DNA from: Ravibacter arvi
GTDB lineage: Bacteria; Bacteroidota; Bacteroidia; Cytophagales; Spirosomataceae
Direction of reading: 5' to 3'
Assembly (NCBI RefSeq): GCF_039540405.1
Contig: NZ_BAABEY010000001.1
Location: 1 to 64,000, forward strand
Length of the DNA stretch: 64,000 nucleotides
The position numbers and the translations under genes are program-made. Below, in pieces: positions 17,882 through 25,844 of this stretch (position 1 is the stretch's first letter; every line of letters begins with the position of its first letter). Below the pieces are notes generated by a model that searched no databases, was not told the DNA's origin, and saw nothing but the letters and a program-made list of their open reading frames with translations.

Positions 17882-18003
17882 TAAGGAGCGACAGGCAAAA
17901 CGAGACGGGGGACCGCCGTTGAGGACTCGAACCTCCATCATATGTTGCCATACAATGCCCTCCCCCTCAAATGCTAGCGAAGTAACCCGTTTTTACGGCA
18001 TCC
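17882..18003 (-). ncRNA. tRNA-like RNA, unit 1 (85-nt core, GCAA tetraloop)
   Basis: The minus-strand core 17999-17915 starts GCCGT and ends ACGGC (acceptor-like stem). Between them are a D-arm-like stem CTTC / GAGG (17982-17965), a 9-bp stem CATTGTATG / CATATGATG closed by GCAA (17957-17936), and a T arm GAGG-TTCGAGT-CCTC (17935-17921). The D loop lacks the GG pair, and an alternative pairing GGGGGA / TCCCCC (17966-17961 with 17912-17907) competes with the acceptor stem, so the fold is less certain than for units 2 and 3. The tail carries TGTCGCTC (17893-17886). It begins about 50 bases after the TROVE stop codon. Confidence 0.65.
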
Positions 18004-18053
18004 TTATTTTATGGATAGAAATCAATCAGTCTGGCCTCAATTCCCCAACTCCT

Positions 18054-19649
18054 TCACAAGAAGCCGGGGGAACACGAAGCAATGTCGATACGCTCGATTT
18101 CATCTAGCGCTTTTCCGCCGTTTTCCAGGGCATCAAGCACGCCGAAGATCTTATCGCTCCATCCGGCCAGCAGGTAAACCTCATTCTGGATGATCTGTAC
18201 GGGTGGGCGTCCATACCCCATCAGGTCAAAAAGGTATAACCTTGCATCGGGCGCTACAGTACGTTTGTATTCCAGCCATAACGCGTAGATGTTTTTTGTA
18301 CCGGTCATGCTGTTCCACAACTGACAGTCGGTAAATAGCATCACTTTGTCCATTACTACTTTCTGTTTCAACAGATCCTCAATCACGAGAAAACCATTGG
18401 TGGAGTAGCCTACCTCTCCTTCCCGCCTATAAAACTCCTGTACATTTGCCAGGACGTTGTTCTTAGGCACCGGGATCAGCTTCCAGGTATCTCCAAACAT
18501 CCCGACCCTTACGTTCCTGCACCGGCTTTGAAGCAGCATAGCCAACATCAGTCCTACATCATAGAGCAGGACCTTCGACTTTGGTGAGACAGGCTTCTGC
18601 ATGGAGCCCGATATATCACACGCAAGCAATATCCTGGTATTTTCATCAAACCCGGCTATCACGGATGCACTTTGAACAACAGCTTTTTCAAGCGCTTCCA
18701 GTAGCTCGCCTACATATCCATCACTCCCGGTGAAAAAACTTTTCAGCTTTTCAGAAAGGCCGCTCTTTCCAGTAGGCAAAGACAGCAACTCGCGGTAAGC
18801 TGCCAGGTACCGAAAAGGGAATTGTTTTGCATTAGCCACTTTCTCCGGCGCAGAAAGCTGATCCGCTACCTTGCGGATGTGCGGGTGAGATACGCCCGCC
18901 TCCAGCATATTCCGCAGGTTACGAAGCGTAGCCATGTGACCCAATTTCCCACTATCGATCAGTTCTTCCCATTTAGCTTTAAATGCAGCTTCCTTTTCAG
19001 CGTCACACTCATAGGAAACCTGGCCCAGGGCTGACAGCTCTGTCTCCCAGGTATAAGGTGTTTCAAGCCTGTCGTCTGCAATTTTGTTAAAAAGATGTTG
19101 CTGCGCTTCATCTTTCGGCTTCGGGTGCACCATGAAAAGCGCATCCCGCAACCGGATTTCGGCCGGACGATTGTATTTGGCAAACTGGTATTCGTCAAAC
19201 CTGTTAAAAGCCGTAGACAATCCTTTCTGCAATTGTTTGGACAGGCCACCCAGCTTTTTAAAGCCTTTGCGCTTGTTTAAGACCTGGTAACAGGCCAACA
19301 GCTCCGTGATCTCGTCAGCACGTGCAATGACCTTTGCAGTAGCTTTGGACACCAGGTCGTCACCGGAATGTACCCGGGCCAGTTCGGTCAGCAGCACCAG
19401 CGGCGCTGACCGCATATACATTTTATAACGGGTGTAAACTGCCAGCTTTGCGACAAACAACGGATCATTCTCCGCTATCAGCTTCCTGACGCGCAGCAGG
19501 CGATCATTATCCTTTTCGTAAAACGAATCACTGACAGACCACGTCACTACGGCGGTATATAGCTCCATTGCAGGGTCAAGCCTGAAGGTCTTCTCTCCTT
19601 CATAGTTTTTAATCTGCATGCTCCCGTTGTTGACTGTATTAAACCTCAT
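18054..19649 (-). CDS. rsr: TROVE-domain protein (Ro60/Rsr-like RNA-binding ring)
   Basis: A 531-aa protein from the ATG at 19649 (MRFNTVNNGSMQIKNYEG, a typical TROVE start; an upstream in-frame start at 19691 overlaps the operator). Residues about 10-330 are the HEAT-like TROVE ring (YEGEKTFRLDPAMELYTAVV, MYMRSAPLVLLTELARVH) that binds misfolded RNA ends and Y RNAs in Ro60 and bacterial Rsr. The C-terminal third is a von Willebrand A domain with an intact MIDAS motif (LLACDISGSMQKP). It is the second gene of the operon, 75 bases after rtcB, with its own operator-like inverted repeat at 19688-19716, and is immediately followed by three tRNA-like RNAs that are candidate ligands. Confidence 0.93.
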   Translation of the reverse strand: MRFNTVNNGSMQIKNYEGEKTFRLDPAMELYTAVVTWSVSDSFYEKDNDRLLRVRKLIAENDPLFVAKLAVYTRYKMYMRSAPLVLLTELARVHSGDDLVSKATAKVIARADEITELLACYQVLNKRKGFKKLGGLSKQLQKGLSTAFNRFDEYQFAKYNRPAEIRLRDALFMVHPKPKDEAQQHLFNKIADDRLETPYTWETELSALGQVSYECDAEKEAAFKAKWEELIDSGKLGHMATLRNLRNMLEAGVSHPHIRKVADQLSAPEKVANAKQFPFRYLAAYRELLSLPTGKSGLSEKLKSFFTGSDGYVGELLEALEKAVVQSASVIAGFDENTRILLACDISGSMQKPVSPKSKVLLYDVGLMLAMLLQSRCRNVRVGMFGDTWKLIPVPKNNVLANVQEFYRREGEVGYSTNGFLVIEDLLKQKVVMDKVMLFTDCQLWNSMTGTKNIYALWLEYKRTVAPDARLYLFDLMGYGRPPVQIIQNEVYLLAGWSDKIFGVLDALENGGKALDEIERIDIASCSPGFL

Positions 19650-19687
19650 GACATTCTTTGTTTTAATTGAATGTTCAAATTTCAAAC

Positions 19688-19716
19688 TCAACTGCGCGGT
19701 CTTTCTGCGCAGTTGA
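19688..19716. promoter_or_regulatory. operator-like inverted repeat before the TROVE gene
   Basis: Perfect 10-bp arms TCAACTGCGC / GCGCAGTTGA separated by 9 nt (GGTCTTTCT), ending 39 bases upstream of the TROVE start codon. The same arms with the same spacing and a similar spacer occur at 21219-21243 in the rtcB/WYL divergent promoter, which argues for a shared regulator, most simply the adjacent WYL protein. Confidence 0.75.
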
Positions 19717-19724
19717 AACTTTTT

Positions 19725-21179
19725 TTAATCCTCCGGCTTTTCTTTAGGATCGGCCATCCTGACAATCCGCGGCTGGAAGCTGGCGAGGACTTCTACCAAG
19801 TCGGATTGCGCGGCCATCACCGCATAGATATCCTTGTAAACCATCGGCGCTTCATCCAGCCCGGATCCGATCACCGTAATGCGGTTTTCCTTCAGGTTCC
19901 TGTCTACCACTGCCTTGTCGATGGTCTTAAGGGCCGCGCTCCGGCTCATCAACCGTCCAGCGCCATGAGAGGCCGAATGCAGCGACTCAGCATTCCCTTT
20001 TCCACGAACTACAAACCCAGGGGTGCTCATGGAGCCGGGAATAATCCCGAGGGTATCCGCTCCGGCCGGGGTTGCCCCCTTGCGGTGTACCATCACATCC
20101 GTACCGTCGGCCAGTTTTTCCTTCCAGGCGAAGTTGTGGTGGTTCTCGATGCGTCTCACCGGCGATACGCCGAGTCCTTTGGCGATCTTGTTGTGGATCT
20201 CATGATGGTTAGCCGAAGCGTAGTCGCCTGCCAGGTTCATCGCGATCCAGTACTCTTGTCCCTCGTCGCTATGAAGGTCCAGCCAGGCCAGGTGACGTGC
20301 TTCTTTTGGAAGCAGGGTCTTCTGCATCGCAATGGCCGAATAGGTATTGGCAATATTCCCGCCGAATCCCCTTGAACCGGAATGGGACAGTAAGGCCAGG
20401 TATCTTCCGGCGGGGATACCGTCCAGCGCATTTTCCGTAATCGTCAGCTCACCCCATTCCACGAAATGATTACCGGTTCCGGAGGTACCCAGCTGCGCAT
20501 AAGCTTTATCCTTCAGCGCTTTTACGGTCTTGATTTCATTCCACTCCGGGCGGTCGAACAGCGTCGTATCCAGGTGTACGTTCGTTTTAGCCCCCATACC
20601 GAAGTGCGTATGCTCCATCAGCAGTTTTTCCAGTCTTGGCTTTTCGTGCTCCACCGATGCTGCCGGCAGATCGAAGATGCTCAGGCACATACGACAGGCG
20701 ATGTCCACCCCAACCGCATAGGGGATAATGGTATCCGGCTCTGTCGCCAGTACTCCACCTATCGGCAGACCGTAGCCCTGGTGCGCATCAGGCATCAATG
20801 CCCCTGCCACTGCAATGGGCAACTGGATAGCCGTACGCATCTGCGCCAGGGCGCCCACTTCTATGTGTTCCGGGCCGAAGACTGGGAAAGTCATGATTTC
20901 CTCCTTTAACTGCTGCACGCTCCGGGCCTGTTTGATGAACTGACCTTTCGCGCGCAACTCAACGATCCGTTCGGCAAGATTCTTGAATTTACCGTTCCGT
21001 TTCAGCGCATAAGGTTCCGGGTGCTCGATCAAGGCTTCAAGGTTGGCCATAATAGTGGCTTTGTCCATCACCTCGTGCTTCAGCAGGCCGTTGGCCACGC
21101 GGCTGAATGCTACCAGCAAGTCCAGGTCGCTGATTCCCAAAGCGCCTAATTCTCCATTGCTGATTTTTTCTCTTTCCAT
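19725..21179 (-). CDS. rtcB: RNA-splicing ligase RtcB
   Basis: A 484-aa protein from the ATG at 21179 (MEREKISNGELGALG); an upstream in-frame start at 21212 would run towards the operator. RtcB joins RNA 2',3'-cyclic phosphate or 3'-phosphate ends to 5'-OH ends using GTP and Mn2+. Diagnostic motifs are all present: PDAHQGYGLPIGGVLA, VGVDIACRMCLS (metal-binding Cys), GTGNHFVEWGE, LSHSGSRGFG, and the guanylated histidine in LHSASHGAGRLMSRS. It leads the minus-strand operon rtcB-TROVE-RNAs-rlaP. The substrate is probably tRNA or other RNA cut in stress or phage conflict; the tRNA-like array next door may be substrate, decoy or cofactor. Confidence 0.96.
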   Translation of the reverse strand: MEREKISNGELGALGISDLDLLVAFSRVANGLLKHEVMDKATIMANLEALIEHPEPYALKRNGKFKNLAERIVELRAKGQFIKQARSVQQLKEEIMTFPVFGPEHIEVGALAQMRTAIQLPIAVAGALMPDAHQGYGLPIGGVLATEPDTIIPYAVGVDIACRMCLSIFDLPAASVEHEKPRLEKLLMEHTHFGMGAKTNVHLDTTLFDRPEWNEIKTVKALKDKAYAQLGTSGTGNHFVEWGELTITENALDGIPAGRYLALLSHSGSRGFGGNIANTYSAIAMQKTLLPKEARHLAWLDLHSDEGQEYWIAMNLAGDYASANHHEIHNKIAKGLGVSPVRRIENHHNFAWKEKLADGTDVMVHRKGATPAGADTLGIIPGSMSTPGFVVRGKGNAESLHSASHGAGRLMSRSAALKTIDKAVVDRNLKENRITVIGSGLDEAPMVYKDIYAVMAAQSDLVEVLASFQPRIVRMADPKEKPED

Positions 21180-21218
21180 GAAAGGTATTTTTATTTTGAT
21201 GCTACAAACCAAACCTCT

Positions 21219-21243
21219 AACTGCGCAGTCTTTTTGCGCAGTT
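21219..21243. promoter_or_regulatory. operator-like inverted repeat in the rtcB/WYL divergent promoter
   Basis: Arms AACTGCGC / GCGCAGTT with a 9-nt spacer (AGTCTTTTT), 40 bases from the rtcB start and 35 from the WYL start. It matches the repeat at 19688-19716 in arms, spacing and spacer. Likely binding site of the divergently encoded WYL regulator, controlling both itself and the repair operon. Confidence 0.8.
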
Positions 21244-21277
21244 GAATTTATTTCCTTACTTTTCTAAAAAAGTTGCG

Positions 21278-22300
21278 ATGCCTGTCAACCGAAACGCCCT
21301 CATACGTTACCGTACCATTGACCAATGCCTTCAGAACCGGTTCCGGAAATGGACCCTCGACGATCTCATTGAAGCCTGCTCGGCCGCCTTGTATGAGTTT
21401 GAAGGGATCGACAAAGGTGTGAGCAGGCGGACCGTCCAGGCCGATATAGAAATGATGCGAAGCGACAAGCTGGGCTATGAAGCGCCTATTGTTGTAGTCG
21501 ACCGGAAATACTACAGTTATGCGGACAAAAACTACAGCATCGCCCATATCCCGTTGAGCCACCAGGATCTGAAGGTGCTGACCGAAGTATCGGGCCTGCT
21601 GCAGCAATTCAAGGGCTTCAGCCATTCTACCGACCTGACCGAGATGGTCAGCAGGCTGGAGGATAAGATACACGCCCGTAAAACACATTCAGCCCCGGTC
21701 ATCGATTTTGAAAAGAACGATCACCTTCGCGGCCTGGAGTATATTGAGGGCATCCGGAAAGCGATCGTTGCCCGGACAACGCTTTATCTTACTTACCAAT
21801 CGTTCAAAGCCCGGCAGGCCAGCTCATTCCACTTCAGTCCATACCTGTTGAAAGAGTACCGGAACCGGTGGTTTATGCTTGGCTTGTCACACCAGCGGCA
21901 TGCACCTTTACTCACACTGGCTTTGGACCGGATACAGGATTTTGGGGAAGACACCGGAGAGCCCCACCGGGAAAATACCCAAATCGATCTATCCACCTAT
22001 TATTCGGATGTGATCGGCGTGACCAAAACTCCGGGGCAGCGCGACTGTGAAGTAATATTCAGGATGGATCACAAAGACGCTCCTTACCTGATCACCAAGC
22101 CGCTTCATCCTACGCAGAGGGTTTTGAGCGAAGACGCAGGAGGGAAAATTTTCAGTATTAAGGTTGTCTTGAACTTCGAGCTGGAAAGGGAGATACTTGG
22201 TTTTGGTCCAAGAATACACGTTTTAGGTCCAAGGATTCTTCGTAAAAGGATCAGGGAACAGTTGAGAGAGGCTTTGGAGAAATATGAGTCTCCAGAATGA
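21278..22300 (+). CDS. WYL-domain transcriptional regulator
   Basis: A 340-aa protein from the ATG at 21278; the in-frame TTG at 21242 lies inside the inverted repeat and is unlikely. The N-terminus is a winged HTH (MPVNRNALIRYRTIDQCLQN, WTLDDLIEACSAALYE, GVSRRTVQADIEMMR). The central part fits the WYL domain (IVARTTLYLTYQSFKARQAS, HFSPYLLKEYRNRWFMLGLS), with a WCX-type C-terminus (EVIFRMDHKDAPYLITKPLH). WYL domains sense ligands, possibly nucleotides or nucleic acid, and control many defence and repair loci. It is divergent to rtcB, and the 98-bp gap contains the inverted repeat. Likely the RNA-damage or stress switch of the island, replacing the sigma54 regulator RtcR used in enterobacteria. 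Confidence 0.9.
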   Translation: MPVNRNALIRYRTIDQCLQNRFRKWTLDDLIEACSAALYEFEGIDKGVSRRTVQADIEMMRSDKLGYEAPIVVVDRKYYSYADKNYSIAHIPLSHQDLKVLTEVSGLLQQFKGFSHSTDLTEMVSRLEDKIHARKTHSAPVIDFEKNDHLRGLEYIEGIRKAIVARTTLYLTYQSFKARQASSFHFSPYLLKEYRNRWFMLGLSHQRHAPLLTLALDRIQDFGEDTGEPHRENTQIDLSTYYSDVIGVTKTPGQRDCEVIFRMDHKDAPYLITKPLHPTQRVLSEDAGGKIFSIKVVLNFELEREILGFGPRIHVLGPRILRKRIREQLREALEKYESPE

Positions 22301-22583
22301 GATCAACTGTCGTATTACCTTGGAAAATAGATGCTGTTAAATAACGCGGTAACGGAAGGGAGTTCTCTGTGATCCCGCTGGGGTCGCAATTTGTATTTTA
22401 AAGCACCTGTAAGTCAGGATTTTATATCAATTCTTTGTAATGGGTAATCGAAAAGGTAGCCGAATTATTTGACTCGTTTAGACACGGGTTGGTTGTTCAA
22501 TGATTCCGTGGTACTAAGATAGTGATTTGGCAAATCAATAAGATGGCAGTAAGTAATTTATTTTCACTTCGTAAGAAACTTGC
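22301..22583. other. intergenic, right border of the RNA-repair island
   Basis: No gene seen in the 280 bases after the WYL stop. The next feature is a perfect hairpin and the right copy of the bracketing direct repeat. Confidence 0.4.
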
Positions 22584-22616
22584 GATTCAGCCCCGCTCAC
22601 CGGACTGGGCTGAATC
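22584..22616. terminator. perfect 10-bp hairpin, possible terminator or recombination-site arm
   Basis: GATTCAGCCC (22584-22593) pairs with GGGCTGAATC (22607-22616) around a 13-nt loop. There is no T run directly after it, so it is a weak intrinsic terminator; it overlaps the left end of the direct repeat at 22610 and could belong to an attachment site. Confidence 0.45.
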
Positions 22617-22656
22617 GAACCCCTGGTGCCTTTGTTGGTGTTTCTGGATGAGTTGG
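22610..22656. repeat. right copy of imperfect 47-bp direct repeat
   Basis: Matches 16399-16445 in the same orientation, with AATCGAACC, CTGGTGCC and TGTTTCTGGATGAGTTGG. The two copies lie 6.2 kb apart and enclose exactly the RNA-repair genes and RNAs. Confidence 0.6.
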
Positions 22657-22717
22657 GAGCAGATTGACTTGATTGGAATCATTGGTCATTTTTTGTCACA
22701 TAACCATAAGTATCCGA

Positions 22718-22900
22718 AATAAAACCTGAAAGCGCATTAAAAAAGAGACTCTCACTCGAAAGTATTAAATTGTAGTTGAGAAACATAACCAAAGATTCTC
22801 CGAATAGTAAAAATGTCACTTTTCAGTCAAATGGTGAGCCAGATTCCGCGAGATAAGTTTGAACTCTTAGTGTCTAAGTACGCTTTATTGGGCTCCTTGT
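22718..22900 (+). pseudogene. 5' fragment of an IS4-type element (same family as 59779-61117)
   Basis: The leader (ATAAAACCTGAAAGC and AGAGACTCTCACTC) and the first codons (MSLFSQMVSQIPRDKFELLV) match the start of the intact IS4 element at 59779 onward with scattered substitutions. The frame stops at about 22900 and the rest of the transposase is gone. Old truncated copy. Confidence 0.75.
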
Positions 22901-22959
22901 GAACCCAGTCTGTCGTATAAAACTCCACATCTGTTCGCACTTTTCAATATTCTAAACTA

Positions 22960-23140
22960 TTTTTCGGGCAAGTTAGGAGCGGAACGCAAGAGACAGAATA
23001 TGCTGTTGAAAGGGTGCTTCCCAACTGGTATGAGTTCATAGACGAACCAGCCCTGGCCGATTGAGGCTATCCGTGACATATTGACTGCTTCGGCCACCAT
23101 AACAGAAATTCAAGGAAAGTCCTTGAGAAAGTGAAAACAA
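22960..23140 (+). pseudogene. possible ISAs1-type transposase remnant
   Basis: Short frames give FGQVRSGTQETEY and further on IDCFGHHNRNSRKVLEKV, reminiscent of the VLGQVKT and IDAMGCQxxIAxKIxEKG motifs of ISAs1 transposases, with stops between. Weak, based on two motifs only. Confidence 0.3.
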
Positions 23141-23583
23141 TAGCGTAGAATTGTTATTCTTTAATCACCGTATTCTCAGTGAACTATGGGGACCGGTAAA
23201 CATTAGAGCGGAATGGGGGTAAACTTTTGTCGGATAAATAAGTAGCCAAGCGAGAATAGAAAATGCAAACAATAGTAAAGAAAATAAAAGGACTGAGGGT
23301 TTGTGAGCCGTACACACCAGGTGACATATGCACTGTGTTAGGCTGTAGCAAAGTGGCAGATTCTCTTGTAGTCTTCACGATGAGTATATGGTTTCAGGGG
23401 AGAAGGAATCGTTCAATAAACAAGATTTTATCTGTCGGTTTATTTGTAGGGAGTATCGGGTATTCAACGACCATAATGTGGTTGGACAGCTTAGGCCGCG
23501 TAGCATTATTTCTTGTCCATATATATATCAAAATGGAGCATTGATTTTTTATATTTTTTTCTGCCGGTTGAAGCGATTTAATC

Positions 23584-24024
23584 ATGGATTCAATATTAAA
23601 AAGACTAAGTAAACTATCTGAAGAGCAACATAAAGTTCTAGAAAGTCTACGTTTCAAAGATCAAGATCTATCTACCAAGTTAGGTGCTTTACTCGCTTTT
23701 TCTGGATTGATGATTGCTACCTCCATAGTTCAGCTTTCAACATCTGAGGGGTCGATAATCCATGTGGATATTAGTTCTGTATGGTTGGTTTGGTCAAATG
23801 TGTTTTCTTTGTTGTTATTGTTTGGTTCTGGTTTTTTTTGTATTTTTGGATTAACGTCAACAGGTAACTATTCTTCTGATGGAGTGGCTGCTCTTGAAGA
23901 GTATAAAACATATTTGAAAAATAAAATGGCGGCATTGAGGTGGTCTGTAATACTTGTTCTTATCGGTAGCAGCCTAGTATTATTGACATTTTTTAAAGTG
24001 ATACTAGACCAAGTTTTCCATTAA
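23584..24024 (+). CDS. small three-helix membrane protein
   Basis: A 146-aa protein with an amphipathic N-terminus (LKRLSKLSEEQHKVLESLRF) and three predicted membrane helices: LGALLAFSGLMIATSIVQL (about 33-51), VWLVWSNVFSLLLLFGSGFF (about 66-85) and WSVILVLIGSSLVLLTFF (about 119-136). No family recognised. Low GC compared with the RNA-repair island suggests recent acquisition. It precedes the HNH-like gene by 165 bases in the same direction, and the two could form a sensor/effector pair; small multi-helix membrane proteins are common effectors in defence systems, but nothing here proves that. Confidence 0.65.
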   Translation: MDSILKRLSKLSEEQHKVLESLRFKDQDLSTKLGALLAFSGLMIATSIVQLSTSEGSIIHVDISSVWLVWSNVFSLLLLFGSGFFCIFGLTSTGNYSSDGVAALEEYKTYLKNKMAALRWSVILVLIGSSLVLLTFFKVILDQVFH

Positions 24025-24189
24025 TTCGTCACAACTCCCAATATCCATAATCCCTCATCGAAGCCATTGGATTGAAATTATAAACCCCAACGCCAACGTT
24101 TCTTTTCAGCCGAATCTGACTGCTGCGTTGTCTTTTGCTGAACCACGGTTAATGATTATTGAAGTTGTTCGTGTTTGCTATTTTAAGTT

Positions 24190-25320
24190 ATGTCTATTTG
24201 TAAATTTTGCTTGACTAGAGAAGCTGACAAGGGTAATACTCACTTGTTAGCTCACTCAATGATTAGAAGATCTGTTAACGAGCCAGGAAAAAAAGGGAGA
24301 GATAGAGAGCTTTATTTTGATTTATCGTTTGATGGCTCTACAGTTAGTAATACTCTAAAGATAGGTGATAGTGTGTTGGATATAAAGAGAGAGGAGATGG
24401 AAAGCTTATATCATTCAAAGTTAATAGGGAAAGGAAGAGAGAGAGATTTTGCAGTGGATAATGAGTTTTGCTCGGAATGTGAAAAATCGTTTGAGTATAT
24501 TGAAGATTTGTATTCTTCGGAAGTGGTTGGGGAGGTGGAGAAAAAAAGTAAAAATCACTTTCAGGGTGTATTGGAGATCCTCATTACGGATAGATATCGT
24601 ATCAATTTATTTTATGCGTTCCATTTTTTGAACATATGGAGATACTCTATTTTTAACTACGACTCAGCTCTATTTTCGAAGAAATTGATTCCGATTAAAC
24701 AATATTTGATGGAAATTCTGACTAGTGATAAAGATAAATTAGATCAGAATTTGAAAAAATCGATTGAGTTAACAGCTTTTATTGCCGTGTTTATTCTAAA
24801 AGTTGGCGGAGAGAGGGATGGTGAAGATATTATTAATGAAAAATTTACTAACTCATTATTTTTTCACAGTTTAGATGAACCTCGATTTTTTGTGTTTGGG
24901 ACGACAATAATATTATTGCATAGCAGACAATCTTACTTTAAGACTAGGACGAAGCCTTACTACGGTTTATCAAGTATTTGTAATCTTTTTGACGCATCAT
25001 CCAATTGTGATGTAGTGAAAATTGAAGTTTTGGGTGATGATCATACGTCGACGTTTATGACTAATTGTGCTATTGAAATAAGCGGTATTATAAAAGAAGA
25101 GTTGATCAGAAAGGTGAAATTGATGTATAGTGCTGCCGTATCGATCGGGGTTGGAATCAAGTATACTAAAATAAAGGGAGAGTTTATTGTCAATAAGTTT
25201 ATCGAGAATAATCCGAGTTATTTATGGGATAATTTACCTGCCTTATATGTCTCGCGAGAGTTAGCTTTATTGATAGAATCAAATGAAAGTATTCTATCCG
25301 ACAGTGATAGTAGACGGTAA
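24190..25320 (+). CDS. zinc-binding HNH-like protein of unknown function
   Basis: A 376-aa protein starting CKFCLTREADKGNTHLLAHS: a CxxC pair, then a His in the position where HNH-type nucleases have their first His, and a second CSEC pair at about residues 94-97. Four cysteines probably bind one zinc. The remainder is mostly helical and unrecognised. Without the second and third HNH residues clearly visible I call it HNH-like only. AT-rich composition matches the preceding membrane-protein gene and differs from the flanks, so both probably arrived together. An antisense frame overlaps its 3' end and is likely accidental. Confidence 0.6.
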   Translation: MSICKFCLTREADKGNTHLLAHSMIRRSVNEPGKKGRDRELYFDLSFDGSTVSNTLKIGDSVLDIKREEMESLYHSKLIGKGRERDFAVDNEFCSECEKSFEYIEDLYSSEVVGEVEKKSKNHFQGVLEILITDRYRINLFYAFHFLNIWRYSIFNYDSALFSKKLIPIKQYLMEILTSDKDKLDQNLKKSIELTAFIAVFILKVGGERDGEDIINEKFTNSLFFHSLDEPRFFVFGTTIILLHSRQSYFKTRTKPYYGLSSICNLFDASSNCDVVKIEVLGDDHTSTFMTNCAIEISGIIKEELIRKVKLMYSAAVSIGVGIKYTKIKGEFIVNKFIENNPSYLWDNLPALYVSRELALLIESNESILSDSDSRR

Positions 25321-25844
25321 ACCTTGGAATTGAATTTGGAATCAAGCAATAGACCAAGTTCGTGATCCTGATCATTATTAACCTCTACTCCGGGAGAAAG
25401 AGTATCCTGTCTAATTTTTAGGATTTCAGCTTTACTGACTAGAGAAGAATTTTTACCCACTATTTCATTCAAAACTTTTACTGATTGTTTATCTGAGAAA
25501 ATACAAGCGGCATTTTTGATCTTTAGGCACACGCATAATTTTACCTAATATCTATACCGGTATTTTTTAGTCCTTCCGCAGATTCACTGAAGAATGAGGC
25601 TGTTGATTTCAGAAATTGTTTATTCCGACGTAAGTGGTTCTTCTCAAACATTGGTAATATCACCAAAAGTGACGAAGAACCAGTTTACTCCGGAATATCC
25701 ATTTTGAGTTTAGAACTGAGTCTTTGAGGCTCGAATGAGTCGTTATTGATAACTGTGCCACCCGGCTAGGCTATGTCTGCCCGGGGATTTTTTATGTGAA
25801 CTGGCCGTCGGCAAAGGTTTCTCTGTCCAGGCTGGTTGCAACCT
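25321..25844. other. intergenic, convergent 3' ends
   Basis: Lies between the 3' end of the HNH-like gene and the 3' end of the STAND gene. A 104-aa minus-strand frame at 25218-25532 overlaps the HNH-like gene and has no recognised features. No clear terminator seen. Confidence 0.35.

Noticed and set aside
23263..23544. 93-aa plus-strand frame with a hydrophobic C-terminus upstream of the membrane protein
   Set aside because: Unrecognised, a competing frame exists on the other strand, and the region contains transposase remnants; kept out as unsupported although a small membrane protein is possible.
25218..25532. 104-aa minus-strand frame
   Set aside because: Overlaps the 3' end of the HNH-like gene and shows no domain.
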